From NCBI GenBank assembly GCA_030704615.1, contig CM060732.1:83041171-83105170 (forward strand): 64,000 nucleotides of DNA, given 5' to 3'. Positions 23,757 to 34,827 of this stretch are shown one piece after another (the first letter of the stretch is position 1; the number at the start of each line of letters is the position of its first letter). The translations under genes and the position numbers were made by a program. The DNA comes from Takakia lepidozioides (lineage: Eukaryota; Streptophyta; Takakiopsida; Takakiales; Takakiaceae). The notes under the pieces are model-generated. The model was given only the letters and a program-made list of their open reading frames with translations. It was not told where the DNA came from and did not search any database.

Positions 23757-23946
23757 AGCTCGGAATTAGGGCCTGCACACGTGGATGATTGCTGACGTGG
23801 CGTGATCCTAGCCAGGCTCACGCGCAAGCATTCCCCGGCTCAGGCTTGTGTTGACGCAAACCTGATTCCCTATGGACTTTCAAATCAGGTTTCTTGTCCG
23901 CATTTGGTGACTGACCTCATTTTCACGATGTCTGTGGGTTGGGTAT

Positions 23947-25174
23947 CAAGAAATTGCTGATGCGGGAGAGCGGGGGAAAGCGGAGTACTACGGCAAAACT
24001 CCAGAGAGTGAACGAATTCCGCGGGAAGGTGGTGACGGCGTTCACCAAATAGCTGCGCATAGCTGATCCTGGTCTTGGCACACAGTTTCTGGAAGAGGTC
24101 CGCATTCATTGGAGCAAGACAACCAAGCCAAAAATGACTCAGGAGAAGCTGCACAGGAGAAGCTGCACAGGCTTGCCATGGCCATGGTGGAACCTGGAGT
24201 GAAAGTGCGGTGGCTTCAGATTTGGAACTCTGAGGCTGTTCTCCGCCAGGAAAATAGTTTTCCCATGGGGGAGAACAACACCACTGGAGTCGTCACCCCT
24301 TTCAGTGACCAAGTTTGGGACGTGTGGCTCCACAAAGCCACATTTTGGGCGCAGGTAAGACTTCCTGCATACATTTGTCCCCTCAATACTTGGATTGAAA
24401 GTGTTTGAGCGCATCTGAAGATTCTAACAGAGTGGTCGAGTCATTCAAGACCTGGATAAGGAGGTGGAAAGGGATCGTTTGGAACCATGCGTTCTTCCAG
24501 GAGTTTGCCATGGAAGGTGGCATAACTCGCTCCAACTTGTTCGATGCGCAGTACAATGGGGAGCAGGTGATGAAGCGAGTCATATACAGGTTTGTCTGTC
24601 ATGCATTTTGATTTTTGACTGCTGTTTTCAGTTGCCTATCTTGGGGCTTGCGTTAATGCAAGCCTGCAGACCCCGCTCATCGTGCCTTGCAGTCTTTGCT
24701 ATGTCTTGGGGCAGGGATCAGGCTTGCATTGACACAAGCATGAAATGTGGGTGTAATGGAGCTTAACTGAGTGTGGGAGAGGGGTCTGTTGAGAGGCTTT
24801 GGAGTACATGGTTTGCAGGTATCCTGAGTGCACAGACTGTGAGGGAGGGGTCTTCTTTCGGGTCTGCATTAGGCTTGCGTTGACGCAAGCCTGATTAAGG
24901 TCAGTCGGCACTGTGGGTGAGGTGATAGAAAAAGCAATTGTTGGGGGTCAAGGAGGATTTTTCTGACTTGGGATCAGGCTTTCATTGACGCAAGGATGAG
25001 TCCAGCATGCACTTAGAGTGTGTTTTGTCCATTGTTATTGCGAAGGTATGGTAGCTGCTGTCATGGGTGTCTTTGGCTTGTGTTAATTTTCTGGTTGCTC
25101 TCACCGCAGATATATCCACCGAGTGCTTTTCCCTGGGGGTTTTCTAAGCGCCTACCCATTCTTCATTGACAGCG
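23947..25174 (+). pseudogene. Gene A copy A3, continuation after E4, cut by E2
   Basis: Exons ~23947-24354, 24431-24589 and 25110-25174 continue A3 in the order seen in A2 and A4: QEIADAGERGKAEYYG, VRWLQIWN, WIRRWKGIVWNHAFFQEF ending VIYR, then YIHRVLFPGGFLSAYPFFID. Damage: an internal deletion and frameshift near 24010, TAG at 24050-24052 in place of the Gln of KQIRIADP, and a tandem duplication of aggagaagctgcac near 24145. The last exon runs straight into the terminal repeat of E2 at 25175, so E2 or a rearrangement removed the rest. Confidence 0.7.
24640..25000. repeat. Palindromes with half-site AGGCTTGCGT, second A3 group
   Basis: Copies near 24647, 24719, 24871 (perfect arms) and 24977, plus a decayed one at 23838, in the A3 intron between exons ending 24589 and starting 25110. 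They match the family at 7.2-7.65 kb, not the E4 family between them, which supports A3 as one gene split by E4. Confidence 0.85.
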
Positions 25175-25299
25175 GGGGCTGCTATTTCATGAGCCATGAG
25201 CCATGAGCGGCATGAGCCATGAGCAGACTCGTAACTGTCGAAAAAATCATAAGCAGTAATTTTTTTCAGAAATGATTGTCCACAGGAATAGGGTACTTA

Positions 25300-26630
25300 T
25301 CCGCGGTCATAGGATCCGTGAAAGCAATTGCGGCACCTTATTTCCACCGGGTACATACAGTCCGATGAGAAAAGCGGCGCATGGTTTCCATGGCACAGAT
25401 GGAAACTGAAAACGGCTCCATTCATAGAGCAGCCAATCTTCATCCGTGCAAGTCCCTGTAAGGGGGGAAATCAAATATCTTGTGGAGTATAAGCAATGAA
25501 GGGTAGCGTTTGCAAACTCATTCTCATCTCCATACACAGTCTCCTGAGTGCCAAAATACTGTTCTTGTAGCATCGTCCGCGATTCCTTTGCAAGGATGCC
25601 GTGCCGCCGAAATCCAATGGACCCCATTCATAAGCAGAATTTGGCACCGCATTCCAATCCACAGTTACAAATGCCAACCGGTTTCTGTTTGGCAGTACGG
25701 TAATTATCTGGTTTCCCTTGGAGCGAGGCCTATGAGTTGATGCAGGTCCACATCTTCTCAGAACTGGGACGCCACTCTTACGGGTCCACTTGGCAATTCC
25801 CGCCTCTGTGTTTTTCCTTTGCTGGCAAGGACCACCACACAACCTTTGTCATCCAATACCATGCAGGCTAGCCCAAACCCTTTCTCCAAAAGTCCTCAGA
25901 AATACTTGCTCCAAGAGGGCACAATATACAGTCCTTCCAGAGGCTCTCCATCTGGAATATCCAAAGATGATCAAATCACATGACCAGTCGGTCCGTTTTC
26001 CACGCCTCATGCAATTCTTCCCTTCACTTGTCATTGCAAAGAAATCCATCATGGCTACAAATCCTGGAGTGTCTACAGGCTTTCAGGCCTTCCATTTGCT
26101 TGATGTGTGCTAACTTGGCGGCCGGCCGGCCATCCAATGCCCTCAAAAAACTCTCATTCACACACTGAATCACTGTTTTTGGCTCCAACTTTGGCCTGCC
26201 CTTCATTTCCACTAGCTCGCACGGGTGCCCCCGGGAGGTTGAAGAGTGTCTTCTTTGCTGAGCCAGTTTTCACAGCTTTCATAGTAAGAGGGGTTAGAGG
26301 GGATTTGGCTGGCCACCGAACACCGCATCATCCTTCAGCATTTTTTTGAATTCCGTGTTGCGAGTGTGGCAGTGGGGATCCTAGGCTGCTAACTCTTCTG
26401 CTGTCGGGCATGCGATCCACCTTCCTCATTCTCAATGGAAACATAGAAGGCGGCAGACCCCAGCCAATAGCCTTCTTGGAATGCAAACTTCATCTTATCC
26501 ACATCCCTTGCGAGAGCAAGCCTCACTATCAGGAGGGAGACCATTCGACAGAGTGGAATTCGCAGTGTGCAAGGGAAGACCTTGGTCCTAAGAACTCTGC
26601 CAATGCTGCTGTGAGTCTCCTCCACCATTT
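25300..26630 (-). pseudogene. Gene A copy A5 (in E2), internally deleted
   Basis: The start of the ParB-like domain (LRIPLCRMVSLLIVRLAL, EGYWLGSAAFYVSIENE, 26628-26389) runs into linker sequence (GSAKKTLFN; TVIQCVNESFLRALDGR, ~26300-26130), skipping the DGNHR region and middle exons. The methylase core follows (PGFVAMMDFF, CDLII, then DIPDGEPLEGL and VLDDKGCVVVLASKGKT) with a frameshift just before DIPD and a TGA after it, to about 25780. Less conserved exon remnants reach 25300. This copy has no poly-G run, showing the ancestral linker. It confirms D-I-P-D/N as the family's motif IV. Confidence 0.65.
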
Positions 26631-27387
26631 GATTCTCTGCACTATGAAAATCCTCCTACGACATTTTTGGGGGTGGGAGAAGGGGCTGTTCAGATGGACC
26701 ACCCAGAGCCGTGCCTGTATTCTTGGGAATGTAGCCGGGCAGATCATGTGGGAGAATGTAGTCGTCCATACCTCCCCTATTGTCACGAAAGTCCTAATCT
26801 AGGTAGGAGAAGTCGAGCTCCCCATGTTAAGAAACAACACCTTCATCCGCTGAAAGATCGACCAGGACAAGAGTGTTAGAGATCGTCGTCGAAGCAGCTG
26901 CCTGAGCTTCTGCAGAGTTGCCCCCGGTTTCCTTCTGAAACTCCTGCAAGAACTGAGCTTCAACTGGTGGAGGGGTTTTGCTGGTGACTGCTCTGCCCTT
27001 GCTTTCGCCCCCTTCTGCTTCTTACTCTTTGCAAGGGAAGGGGACTCCTCCGTTCTCGTCCGATTCTCGGTGCCGAATTTCCATCCGGGGGTAGTAATGT
27101 GACGCCCGGGTGTCGGCTTCTCCCCTTCAGCCGACATCATCCGGACGGCCCCCCACTTTCTGACTGCATACCGTTGGCAGTTATTGCGCAAAGACCAGGG
27201 GCCGCATTCCGGAGACAAGGTTCATTAACACTCTGACGGTGGATTTTTGAGATAGTTGGCTCCCTGGTTTGGATCAGGCTTCGTCGCACGGACAAATCGG
27301 CACTGCATTCCTTCCCATCGCTGCATCCCCCTTCTACCAGGGAGCTTGCCCGCACGCCATCCTGGCTGTCTTGTGTGCACATCTCCC

Positions 27388-28141
27388 ATGGCGGAAAACC
27401 CGAGCGCTACAGTGTACTGCCCTCCTCACGAGCATAGAGCTTCATTTCCGTGCAAAGGGGACATCTGCCGTGTGATGGAGAAATATCTGTGCGTTCGATA
27501 CCACCTGAAACCGGGTCGGTTTTTTTGGAGGAGGAAATAAGTACTCAAACGGCGTTGTTGTCGAGAGTATTGTTGTGCTCCACGATGATTTCGGCGATGG
27601 CAGGGAATGACGAGTTCCACCATCGGACAGCGTCATATACAGGGCTGTTGGGGACTTCATTTGCCCGCCAAATGCACCTTCTATCCTGGCGCCTTCCACG
27701 AAACAATCCGCGAATCAGAGTGTGGGTACCTCAAAGAGAGAAGTCCGCAACGAAGTAAATCCAGAGCCGAACCCATCAATGAAGATGAGCGAGAACCGGG
27801 TTGTTCACAACCTGTCCGACTCAGACGAGGTCATGGAAGTTCCGAGATCGTCCTGGAGATCAGGCAAGTCCTCAATGGACGTCAGTGGACGAGGGAGTCA
27901 TATTCCCAGCACGAGCACCGCAGTTCGATCCATTCTTGAAATTCTGCGAGGGCTTCACATGGAGGGACACCGCTCGGAGCTGGCCGGGCTGGACTACAGC
28001 AAATTCGCAATTAAATCGGTTACATGCCTTCCCGGAGACGTCGACGGTAATATCTTCTTCGAGTTCCCTCCTCGGGCGGCCTTGCGAGAGGGCCTTCGGG
28101 ACACGCCATTGCTTCGAAGAGGGCAACAGCCGATGCGTTGA
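27388..28141 (+). pseudogene. Gene B copy B5 (first exon region), truncated
   Basis: ATG at 27388 gives MAENPSATVYCPPHEH, then CRVMEKYLCVRYHLKPG. One G is missing compared with B6 near 27515, shifting the frame. A TGA replaces the Trp of EWxVPPSD at about 27608. Later parts (SDSDEVMEV, SELAGLDYSKFAIKSVTCLP, FFEFPPR) align with the N-terminal region of B4 (SELRGIDWSTFNV, IVFELPPP). The finger, DDE core and SWIM parts are absent. Divergent from A5. Confidence 0.7.
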
Positions 28142-28344
28142 GCGTGAACGAGCTGCACAAACTCCTCCTTAGGGATTCCAGAAATCATTGATGGGGCAAA
28201 GAGAATCCTCCATATGGATATTTTCAATTGCATTTTCATGTATCAGACTTTTTTTGCAGTGTAATGAAATGCACCCCAAAACTCCTGGAATGAGGCAATA
28301 TTCCATTCAAACTGAGATCCAACAACAGAAGCAGTTGTGGGGCC

Positions 28345-28760
28345 ATTTCTGGAAAAATGGCGCCGAATTTCTCTATTTTGGGCCGAAAACTGGCTAAGTC
28401 CCAACATGCACTGGTCTGGATGTGTCTGGAAAAATGGCGCCGAATTTCCCTATTTTGGGCCGAAAACTGGCTAAGTCCAAACATGCACGGGAACGATGTC
28501 TGGAAAAATGGCGTCGAATTTCCAGTTACATGACCCAGAAGTGCCCAACATCTGTGCAATCCCCGGCACACCATGTACCGAAATTCGGCGCCACATTTCC
28601 AAATTTTGGGCTTACACACCTGTCATGAGGGGACCGATAGCCGCGGAATTCGGCACCATTTTTCGCCAGATAGACCTATTACCGCGAAATACGTCACGGA
28701 TTTTTCCGGTTACGGACCCTATTACTGCGAAATTCGGCGCCATTTTTGCACATGTCGCTG
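28345..28760. repeat. Palindrome block inside the right end of E2
   Basis: Copies of GGAAAAATGGCGCCGAATTT with ttttgggccgaaaactggctaagtcc between them, then diverged units with attcggcgccattttt, up to the terminal repeat. Matches 54010-54420 in E3. Confidence 0.85.
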
Positions 28761-28982
28761 GGAATTGGCATGAGCGGAAGACGAAATATCATGAGCACAA
28801 CTCTCAAAACTACAATTTTTCCTTCAAGGTGCCGAATAATATATTTGTTTTTTTTCTGACACATTGCATTAAATTAATGTTTTATAATGTTTTTTATTTT
28901 CGAAATCTGTACTTCTGCTCATGAAAACCGATTGTCTTGCTACTCCGCTCATGCCGCTCATGCTCATGAAATAGCTAACCTC

Positions 28983-29861
28983 TTGATGATGGTGGGACTG
29001 CAGGCGCAGAGGACGATCCCTCCAAGCTCCATGGCGTAAAACGACTGTCCATTTTGTTCAACTTGCCTTACTGGGAGGTGGGAATATCACACCTATGTTC
29101 TGGGGGTTTCTTTGTGCATAATAGTCCATATTTAACATCACTTGTAGTGTTTACAACATTCATGCAATTTACTGAATTTGTGACACCGCATGGTGCAACA
29201 TCTTCTCATCCGCCACACTCTGGATACCATGCATTGTAAAAAGAACGTGACGGAGAACATAATGAAGACTATCTTTGGATAAAAGGACACCATGAAAGTT
29301 CGGCGTGATCTGGAATTGCAGGGCATTCGCAGGCCTCTGTGGTTACAACGCCATCCCACCAGAGTCGACACATTGGTAATGCCTGATGCGCCATATATGC
29401 TCACAAAGCCAGAACAGCGGGTGATCCTGGACATTATCACCAATCTAAAAGTGCCCACTGGCTATGCCTCTGCTTTCAAAAAGCATGTGGTCAAACAAAA
29501 GTTGAGCCAATTGAAGTCACACGATTATCATGTGCTCATGCAACAGATTCTCCCTCTTGCGCTACGAGGGTTAATGGCACCAGGGGTTCGCAATGCCATA
29601 CTAAGAGTGTCTCGTGTATTTCGCAAGCTCTGTGCAAAATCGATTGATCCAACCGAGCATGAGGAATTGAAGAAGGAGGTGGCACTAACTCTTTGTGTTC
29701 TACTAGGCTCACATTCCATCCCACAAGTTATTTTGTGGTTCTCTTACTGGCCATATTCCTGGATTTATGGACCAATGAATACACATGCCGCTGTTTTAAG
29801 CTTGGTCGTTATTATCATGAAACATTTTTTCCCCAAACGAGGTTCATCGTTCCGTATCTGA
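28983..29861 (+). pseudogene. CACTA (En/Spm) tnp2-type transposase fragment
   Basis: GVKRLSILFNLPYWE, then after ~110 bp of interruption LLIRHTLDTMHCKKNVTENIMKTIFG, KVRRDLELQGIRRPLW, and QLKSHDYHVLMQQILPLALRGL with LRVSRVFRKLCAKS. These match the segment before and including DUF4218 of plant tnp2 transposases. A TAA follows TIFG. The N-terminal catalytic part is missing; the fragment begins at the right border of E2. Confidence 0.75.
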
Positions 29862-31684
29862 TGGCCTAGCTCTGTCTATGGGTTCTTTGCACACTGGCAT
29901 TTAGACTGCAATTTTCTTGGGCACATGAGAGAGAACTCCCATCTCACCTTTTCTTAGTTGTTTTGCCATACATGAAGTTCAATTCATGGGCTCTCCCCTA
30001 CTTAGACCAGCCCCCCATGGCAACTACCAAATGTGTAAATGGTCGATTGCATCCCATAATTGTCTTATCCCACATGGATACCACAAATACTGCAAGTATC
30101 AATTTGTTCTTTGAAGAAACCGCCATGCAATGTATGGCTGCGGTTTACTGAAAATGTTCACTGTGGAAACTAGCATGCCCATGTGGAAAGCTGCAAGCTC
30201 ACTTAAATTTGTTTATTGAGATCCCACTAGAATGTTTGACATGTAGGCCCTACAGGAACCCATTGCAGAGTATGCTACAGGCCTTCTGCAGGACCTGAAT
30301 GACAACGAACTCACCATTTTTCAATTTTCTCACCTTCTGCGGCTTGGTCTGTCGTGAAGGTGGAAATCGTCTCTCATTGATGCGCCATCCTAGCCTCAGC
30401 CTTGCAACGTTCCCCCGTTCCGTTGCAAGCTTGTGAGGATGGCGGGAGTTTTGGGTACATATGAGCCTTTCCCTCCAATTCCGAATGTAGCCAAAGACGG
30501 TCCATTCCTCTGTCGACGCTCTCTTCGCTTGCAGCCCACTTTTTGTCTCTTCCAATGCTATGCATTCAAAGGGCGTGCTCATGCGCCGTCGACGCCAGAC
30601 ACCCCACACTGCTTCATGGCATCGGAGCATGGCAGAAATACAACGAAAGCACAAAATTCGCGCTGCTGCACATGCAGCTGAAGCATTGCGCATCAGCAAG
30701 AGAGTGAAAGACGCTTGTGTACTCGTCCTTCGTTGGCTGGGAGAGAGCGGGATCCACAGGAGGGAGGCCGTCCCTCACTTCTTCTGTCTTTCCGCTTGCA
30801 GCAAGAGACTCGATGCCCAAGGCCAAAAGTACCCGCTTTTGTACGGTTATGGTGTTGGTACCACCTCCTGAAGCTCCCATGCCCTATTGGTTTCAGCCTG
30901 TGAGTTTTGTGCATCTCATATTCACTTCGATTTAGTGTATGTACTTGTCAACTCTACCTGATTTCAATGCCATTCACATTCGTAACCAGTATTTTTCTCT
31001 TTAGCTGGGCCATGTTTTGGCGTGCGATTGGGTGGATGTGAACAAATGTATCCCCAGGCGTGTATTCCAGTAATCGAAGTGCTCGAGCGCGCGAACGGCC
31101 TGCTACGATTGTTGCACGGTGGCAATCCTGCCAGACTCCGAGGGGTCACTAATTGTACACGGCGCACACAGGGCGATCTGTTTCAAAGTCGGTTATGTGA
31201 TTTTTTCCGTTGTCGGTGTACTGAATTTGATGTTATCTTGGGTGCCCTTCAGTGGCCACATACATCTGTTCTGTAATCTTTTGAAACATAAGAGCATGAG
31301 AGAAATCAATTTTTTGCATGACTGTGCCTACCAATCGAATGCCTTAAGGTGATCGTGTGTCGTTTCGTAGTATGAGGCACATTTTTGATCCTGTCCGCGA
31401 TAAAGAAACTCCTGTCATGCACGGCTATCATTTACACAAAAACTCACACACAAAGTGCAGTGCACTGTCCCCTCTCTAGCCTACTCGTTGTGTTCAATTG
31501 TTCTCCACACAACCCAAACGCCTTACTAATCTGCTATGTATGCAACCGTTAGATTCGCTTCCATCCCCCGCACCACAATATCTCAACCACTTAACCAATC
31601 ATATGTAGACACCCCAGAAGTTGTTCTCTCTCATAGGATCACCCTGTCATCCATCCATGTGATGATCTGGCAGAATGCATTAGA
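29862..31684. other. CACTA interior remnant, no clear gene
   Basis: Follows the tnp2 fragment. Short reading frames on both strands (for example 30250-30700 minus, 30560-30871 plus) do not resemble known families to me. Probably decayed interior of the CACTA element that ends at 31964. Confidence 0.4.
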
Positions 31685-31964
31685 GTGAGAGTCATGAAGT
31701 CATATGTCTGTCTCGCAATATGCACACGTCATTCCAGTGTAGCCATGACCGTGACTGGCAGTCATATCCGCCATGGCAATATTCGTTGTCAAACATCGCT
31801 GACCTGTGTTGCACAGAGTCCGGAGTCATGCAGTCGCATATACGACTTCCCTAGACCTTGGTTATGACTTCAAAGGCATTTACTACTGCAAATGGCATTT
31901 CTGCCACAAATTTGTCATGACTGCGTAACCATGGGAGTCGTATAAGCCGCAATCTGTTGTAGTG
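31685..31964. repeat. CACTA right end with subterminal repeats
   Basis: TGTTGTAGTG at 31955-31964 is the reverse complement of CACTACAACA. Extended inward it shares CACTACAACAGAT with the end at 57751. Several gtcatat/atgact motifs in the preceding 280 bp fit the subterminal repeats typical of CACTA elements. Confidence 0.75.
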
Positions 31965-32038
31965 TAATAAGATGATTCCACCCTACGTAATTGATTAGTG
32001 ATGGCCACAAGTCAACCTTTTTGCAGCTGCATAAACAG

Positions 32039-32246
32039 TGATTGCACAAGGACAACCAGCATGTAGCCCAGTGGTAATGGGCACATACCACGTTGGATGT
32101 GGTTGTGGGTTCAAACCCCGGTCTGGTGTGTCATAAAGGTGTCCACCTTCCTAGCGGAAGGCAGTAGCCCTTGGGGGTGAAGTGACTCCTAAGTTACGTT
32201 TCTTTCGGGAGGCGTCATACTTTTTTTCCTTTTTTGATTGCACAAG
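32039..32246 (+). mobile_element. tRNA-derived SINE with 12-bp target duplication
   Basis: The body 32051-32234 (184 bp) has a box A-like TAGCCCAGTGG at 32064, a box B-like GGTTCAAACCCC at 32108-32119, and a T-rich tail. TGATTGCACAAG flanks it at 32039-32050 and 32235-32246. The internal boxes would drive RNA polymerase III transcription. It is not a tRNA gene: the acceptor stem does not pair and the target duplication marks a retroposition. Confidence 0.92.
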
Positions 32247-34827
32247 TGAAACGAGCTATTGACTTGCTCACAGAGTTTTTGTGAGTGTAGAATGCATTTA
32301 CTTGCACAATGTATTTGATGGTCAGTTGAGGTAAGGGTATCTCAGTATTATACTACTTGCCCCAACATTTGGTACCTGCAATTCCCAGCTACTGATATCC
32401 TAATACTGATATCAAACCCCATCCACCAGGTTAGGTCTGTGATTTTCTAGGTAACCTCAATAGTAAGAATAGTAGAGTAACGCAAGTTATTTTCTTTCCT
32501 CCTCCCCCACCCCGGTTTGGCTGCAAAGCAATTTGTATGTCATGTTCAGGACTGTGGCCTCTCGGATATATTAGTTGAAGATCTTCAATTGACCAATGTG
32601 AGATCCTTATGTACTCTGACCTCAACTTTGAGAGAGAGCCAAAACGTAAAATGAAGTAGTCACATGCAAGGTACAGGAGCATTTGCTAACAGCAAGGCAA
32701 TGATGTATGCATGATCTATGCAGAGACATGGGAAAGGGAAAGGGAGGTTGTTAATGCCGGATGTGCGGTTGGCCTGAAGACAACATCCATTTTCTGATAC
32801 AATGTCGAGGGTATTCTCAAGTCTAATTGTTGGGCTCAACTACAAGAAGATGAGCCCTCCTCAACCCTCACAAGGGGAAAACCCTTCCCCATGTCCCAAG
32901 TGAGGCTTGACACCTCACTTGGCATATGAGACCAAATGAAGTCCCAACACACAAAATGCACATATAAATATCCAAAATGTCCTAGTTAACTAGAAGTAGG
33001 TAATTCTAGTTAACCATGACTAAAACCATGACAGGACAGAGGGAGACAGAGGGACAGAGGGGGAGAGGGAAGATACTTTTTGTCATGTCAAGACAAAGAT
33101 AGGACCCCTAGGGTTGTTGTCATAAAAGAATAAACAGACATATCAGCCACTTAACAGTGGCACCATCCATCAATCATCAAGCTTAGAAAATCCAAAAAAA
33201 TTCCCCTATAACCAGATTGCAGGTCTGGAGATAACCTCCAAAACCAAGCCCTTCAAGCAACAAGTGTCTTTCTTGCTTAGTTTTATCTAAGTAAGAATAT
33301 CTCTACACCTAGCAAGGTGTATCATGACCAGGTTTAGGCCATGAAAAAGTATTTAAAACTGTCATGCTAGGCTACTTGCTGGACCATAAAGAGTTATAGA
33401 GGGAGAGGGAGAGAGGGAGAGAGAGGGACCCACCAGCCAATCCCCTGGCATGGCAAAACCTTACGGAGTGAGTGTGGTATGCACTCACCCCGTAAGGGAG
33501 TGCATACCAAACCCCTTCTCATAAGGTTTCCCCTCTTCCATGTAGTTCTATCCTTAGATTATATTATCCAAGGGAGTAGAATCCTACATCCTCTCTTCCT
33601 CCGGTCATGAATGAAACATTGGCATAAAGTGTATCATAGCAAGACTGGTATAGTATCGCGAGAAAAGAACAGAGAGTTCAGTGGTATACTTAGCTCTGGA
33701 TAGGTACAAGTTTTTAGAAAATACCTTTCAGTTTCTCAATAAGCTCTCGCACAGGGAAGAACGGGCTAGGGAAGGAACCTCGTTCAAGGAACCTTGTCAA
33801 GATATAGCAACAGCTCAGGTCTGTAGTACCATGCCTGTGATATAGACAAAACATCTTCTAGCAACAGATTAGAGTTGGGTATTTTTTTATGGTGCCACAA
33901 GGAGCGAAGCCATATCTAAGAGAAGTATAGAAGCACTTGATCAAAGGACTTGGTAGTCACTCAATCATAAGGTATTTGATTCTGATATAAGGCATCGGCT
34001 ACAAGGGACTAGCTAACAAAAGTAGTGTGCATTGACCGGATCAAGTATAAGGTGTACACATACTCCCGTAAGCTGTCTTACCAGGGCTTAGCTCATAATA
34101 TCGGCATTCAAAAGTCCTTTAGATGCTCAGGTATCATCAAGGATGCCTTACTTTTCATACCCAATCAATCAACCATACTATTGCTGGAGAAGATCATACG
34201 TGGCCAAGGGGGATTCATACCCCAAGGCTTTCAGTTCATCATTCCAGTTTGGAATGTGTTTGCTGCCTATCTGCGTGCAAGGCTCCTCAAAAAATATCGT
34301 CAGTACATCAGAATGAGAAGGTGAAAGAGGAAAGGAGAAGGGTAGATGGTGTGTACAAAAACCACTAAGTACACTGATCAGATAAAGAGAGGGAAGATAT
34401 ACATGTCATGTCAAGACATGGACAAGACCACTAAGGTCATTGTCATTGAAAGACAAAGCAGCCCTTTACAGGGCACCATCTAACAACCACTTCCATGTTT
34501 ACCATCTCATTTGAATATCCCATTACATTTCAGGGTATCTGAAAAAACAGGGTGGGAGGGTGGGATTCTTGGTCAATCATATTATGAAAGCACCATAGTT
34601 TGACATACAACGATCACCACCATACTTGCCGATTGTAACATCATTTCAAAAACCAGATTGCAGGTCTGGAGATAAATCTCGAGAGCCAAGCACATAGTAC
34701 TTTAAATTGCAATTGAAACAGCAAGCCATACATGTCTTAAGCATTTGCCTGTTGACATAATGATTCCTCATTTTTTGTTGACGTGGGTCAAGCCTTACAT
34801 AATCCAGTTCTTGAGCCATTCATCTTC
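32247..34827. other. Non-coding stretch with duplicated ~100-bp blocks and GA-rich tracts
   Basis: No convincing gene. Two blocks recur about 1.3-1.4 kb apart: gtcatgtcaagaca..gcaccatc (33078 and 34408) and aaccagattgcaggtctggagata (33210 and 34651). gggagaggga/gacagaggg runs lie at 33030-33070 and 33395-33430. A TGTTGGGCTCAAC start at 32819 and the repeats hint at an old LTR element, but no coding region supports it. Confidence 0.4.

Larger units (their letters stand above)
8657..23771. mobile_element. Element E4: A/B transposon inserted in an intron of A3 (contains a gypsy element)
   Basis: A3 exon 2 ends at 8611 and its next exon begins at about 23947. Between them lie a divergent gene pair, B4 (minus) and A4 (plus), plus end regions. 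The 8-mer CCTGCACA occurs at 8649-8656 and again at 23772-23779, just outside the inferred ends, matching the 8-bp duplication of E3. Without the gypsy insertion the element would be about 8.2 kb. No clear terminal inverted repeat is visible at these borders, so the exact ends are tentative. Confidence 0.55.
25175..28982. mobile_element. Element E2: deleted A/B transposon with terminal repeats
   Basis: The left end GGGG..CTGCTATTTCATGAGC with repeated ATGAGC motifs (25175-25230) and the right end ..GCTCATGAAATAGCTAACCTC (28941-28982) are inverted to each other and match E3. Inside, left to right: gene A remains on minus (A5), gene B start on plus (B5), a palindrome block, the right end. Flanks differ: gene A3 on the left and a CACTA transposase on the right, and no clear target duplication is seen (TTGA-like only), so one side was probably rearranged. 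Confidence 0.75.
27060..28982. repeat. Segment duplicated at 52660-54645
   Basis: Nearly identical to the right part of E3: the end of the 96-bp palindrome array, gene B start, palindrome block and right terminal repeat. Differences include single bases, a 1-nt gap in B5, and an extra inverted segment in E3 near 53.76 kb. The two are sibling copies of one deleted element type. Confidence 0.9.

Noticed and set aside
25175-28982. An 8-bp target duplication for E2
   Set aside because: Left flank TGACAGCG or TTGACAGC and right flank TTGATGAT agree only at TTGA, and the flanks belong to different sequences (gene A3 versus CACTA tnp2).
32060-32130. A functional tRNA gene
   Set aside because: Only box A- and box B-like motifs are present, stems do not pair as a tRNA, and a 12-bp target duplication plus T-rich tail mark a SINE.
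32819-34700. A complete LTR retrotransposon suggested by a TGTTGGG start and repeated blocks
   Set aside because: No matching end pair, clear primer site or gag/pol sequence was found; recorded only as a repeat-bearing stretch.
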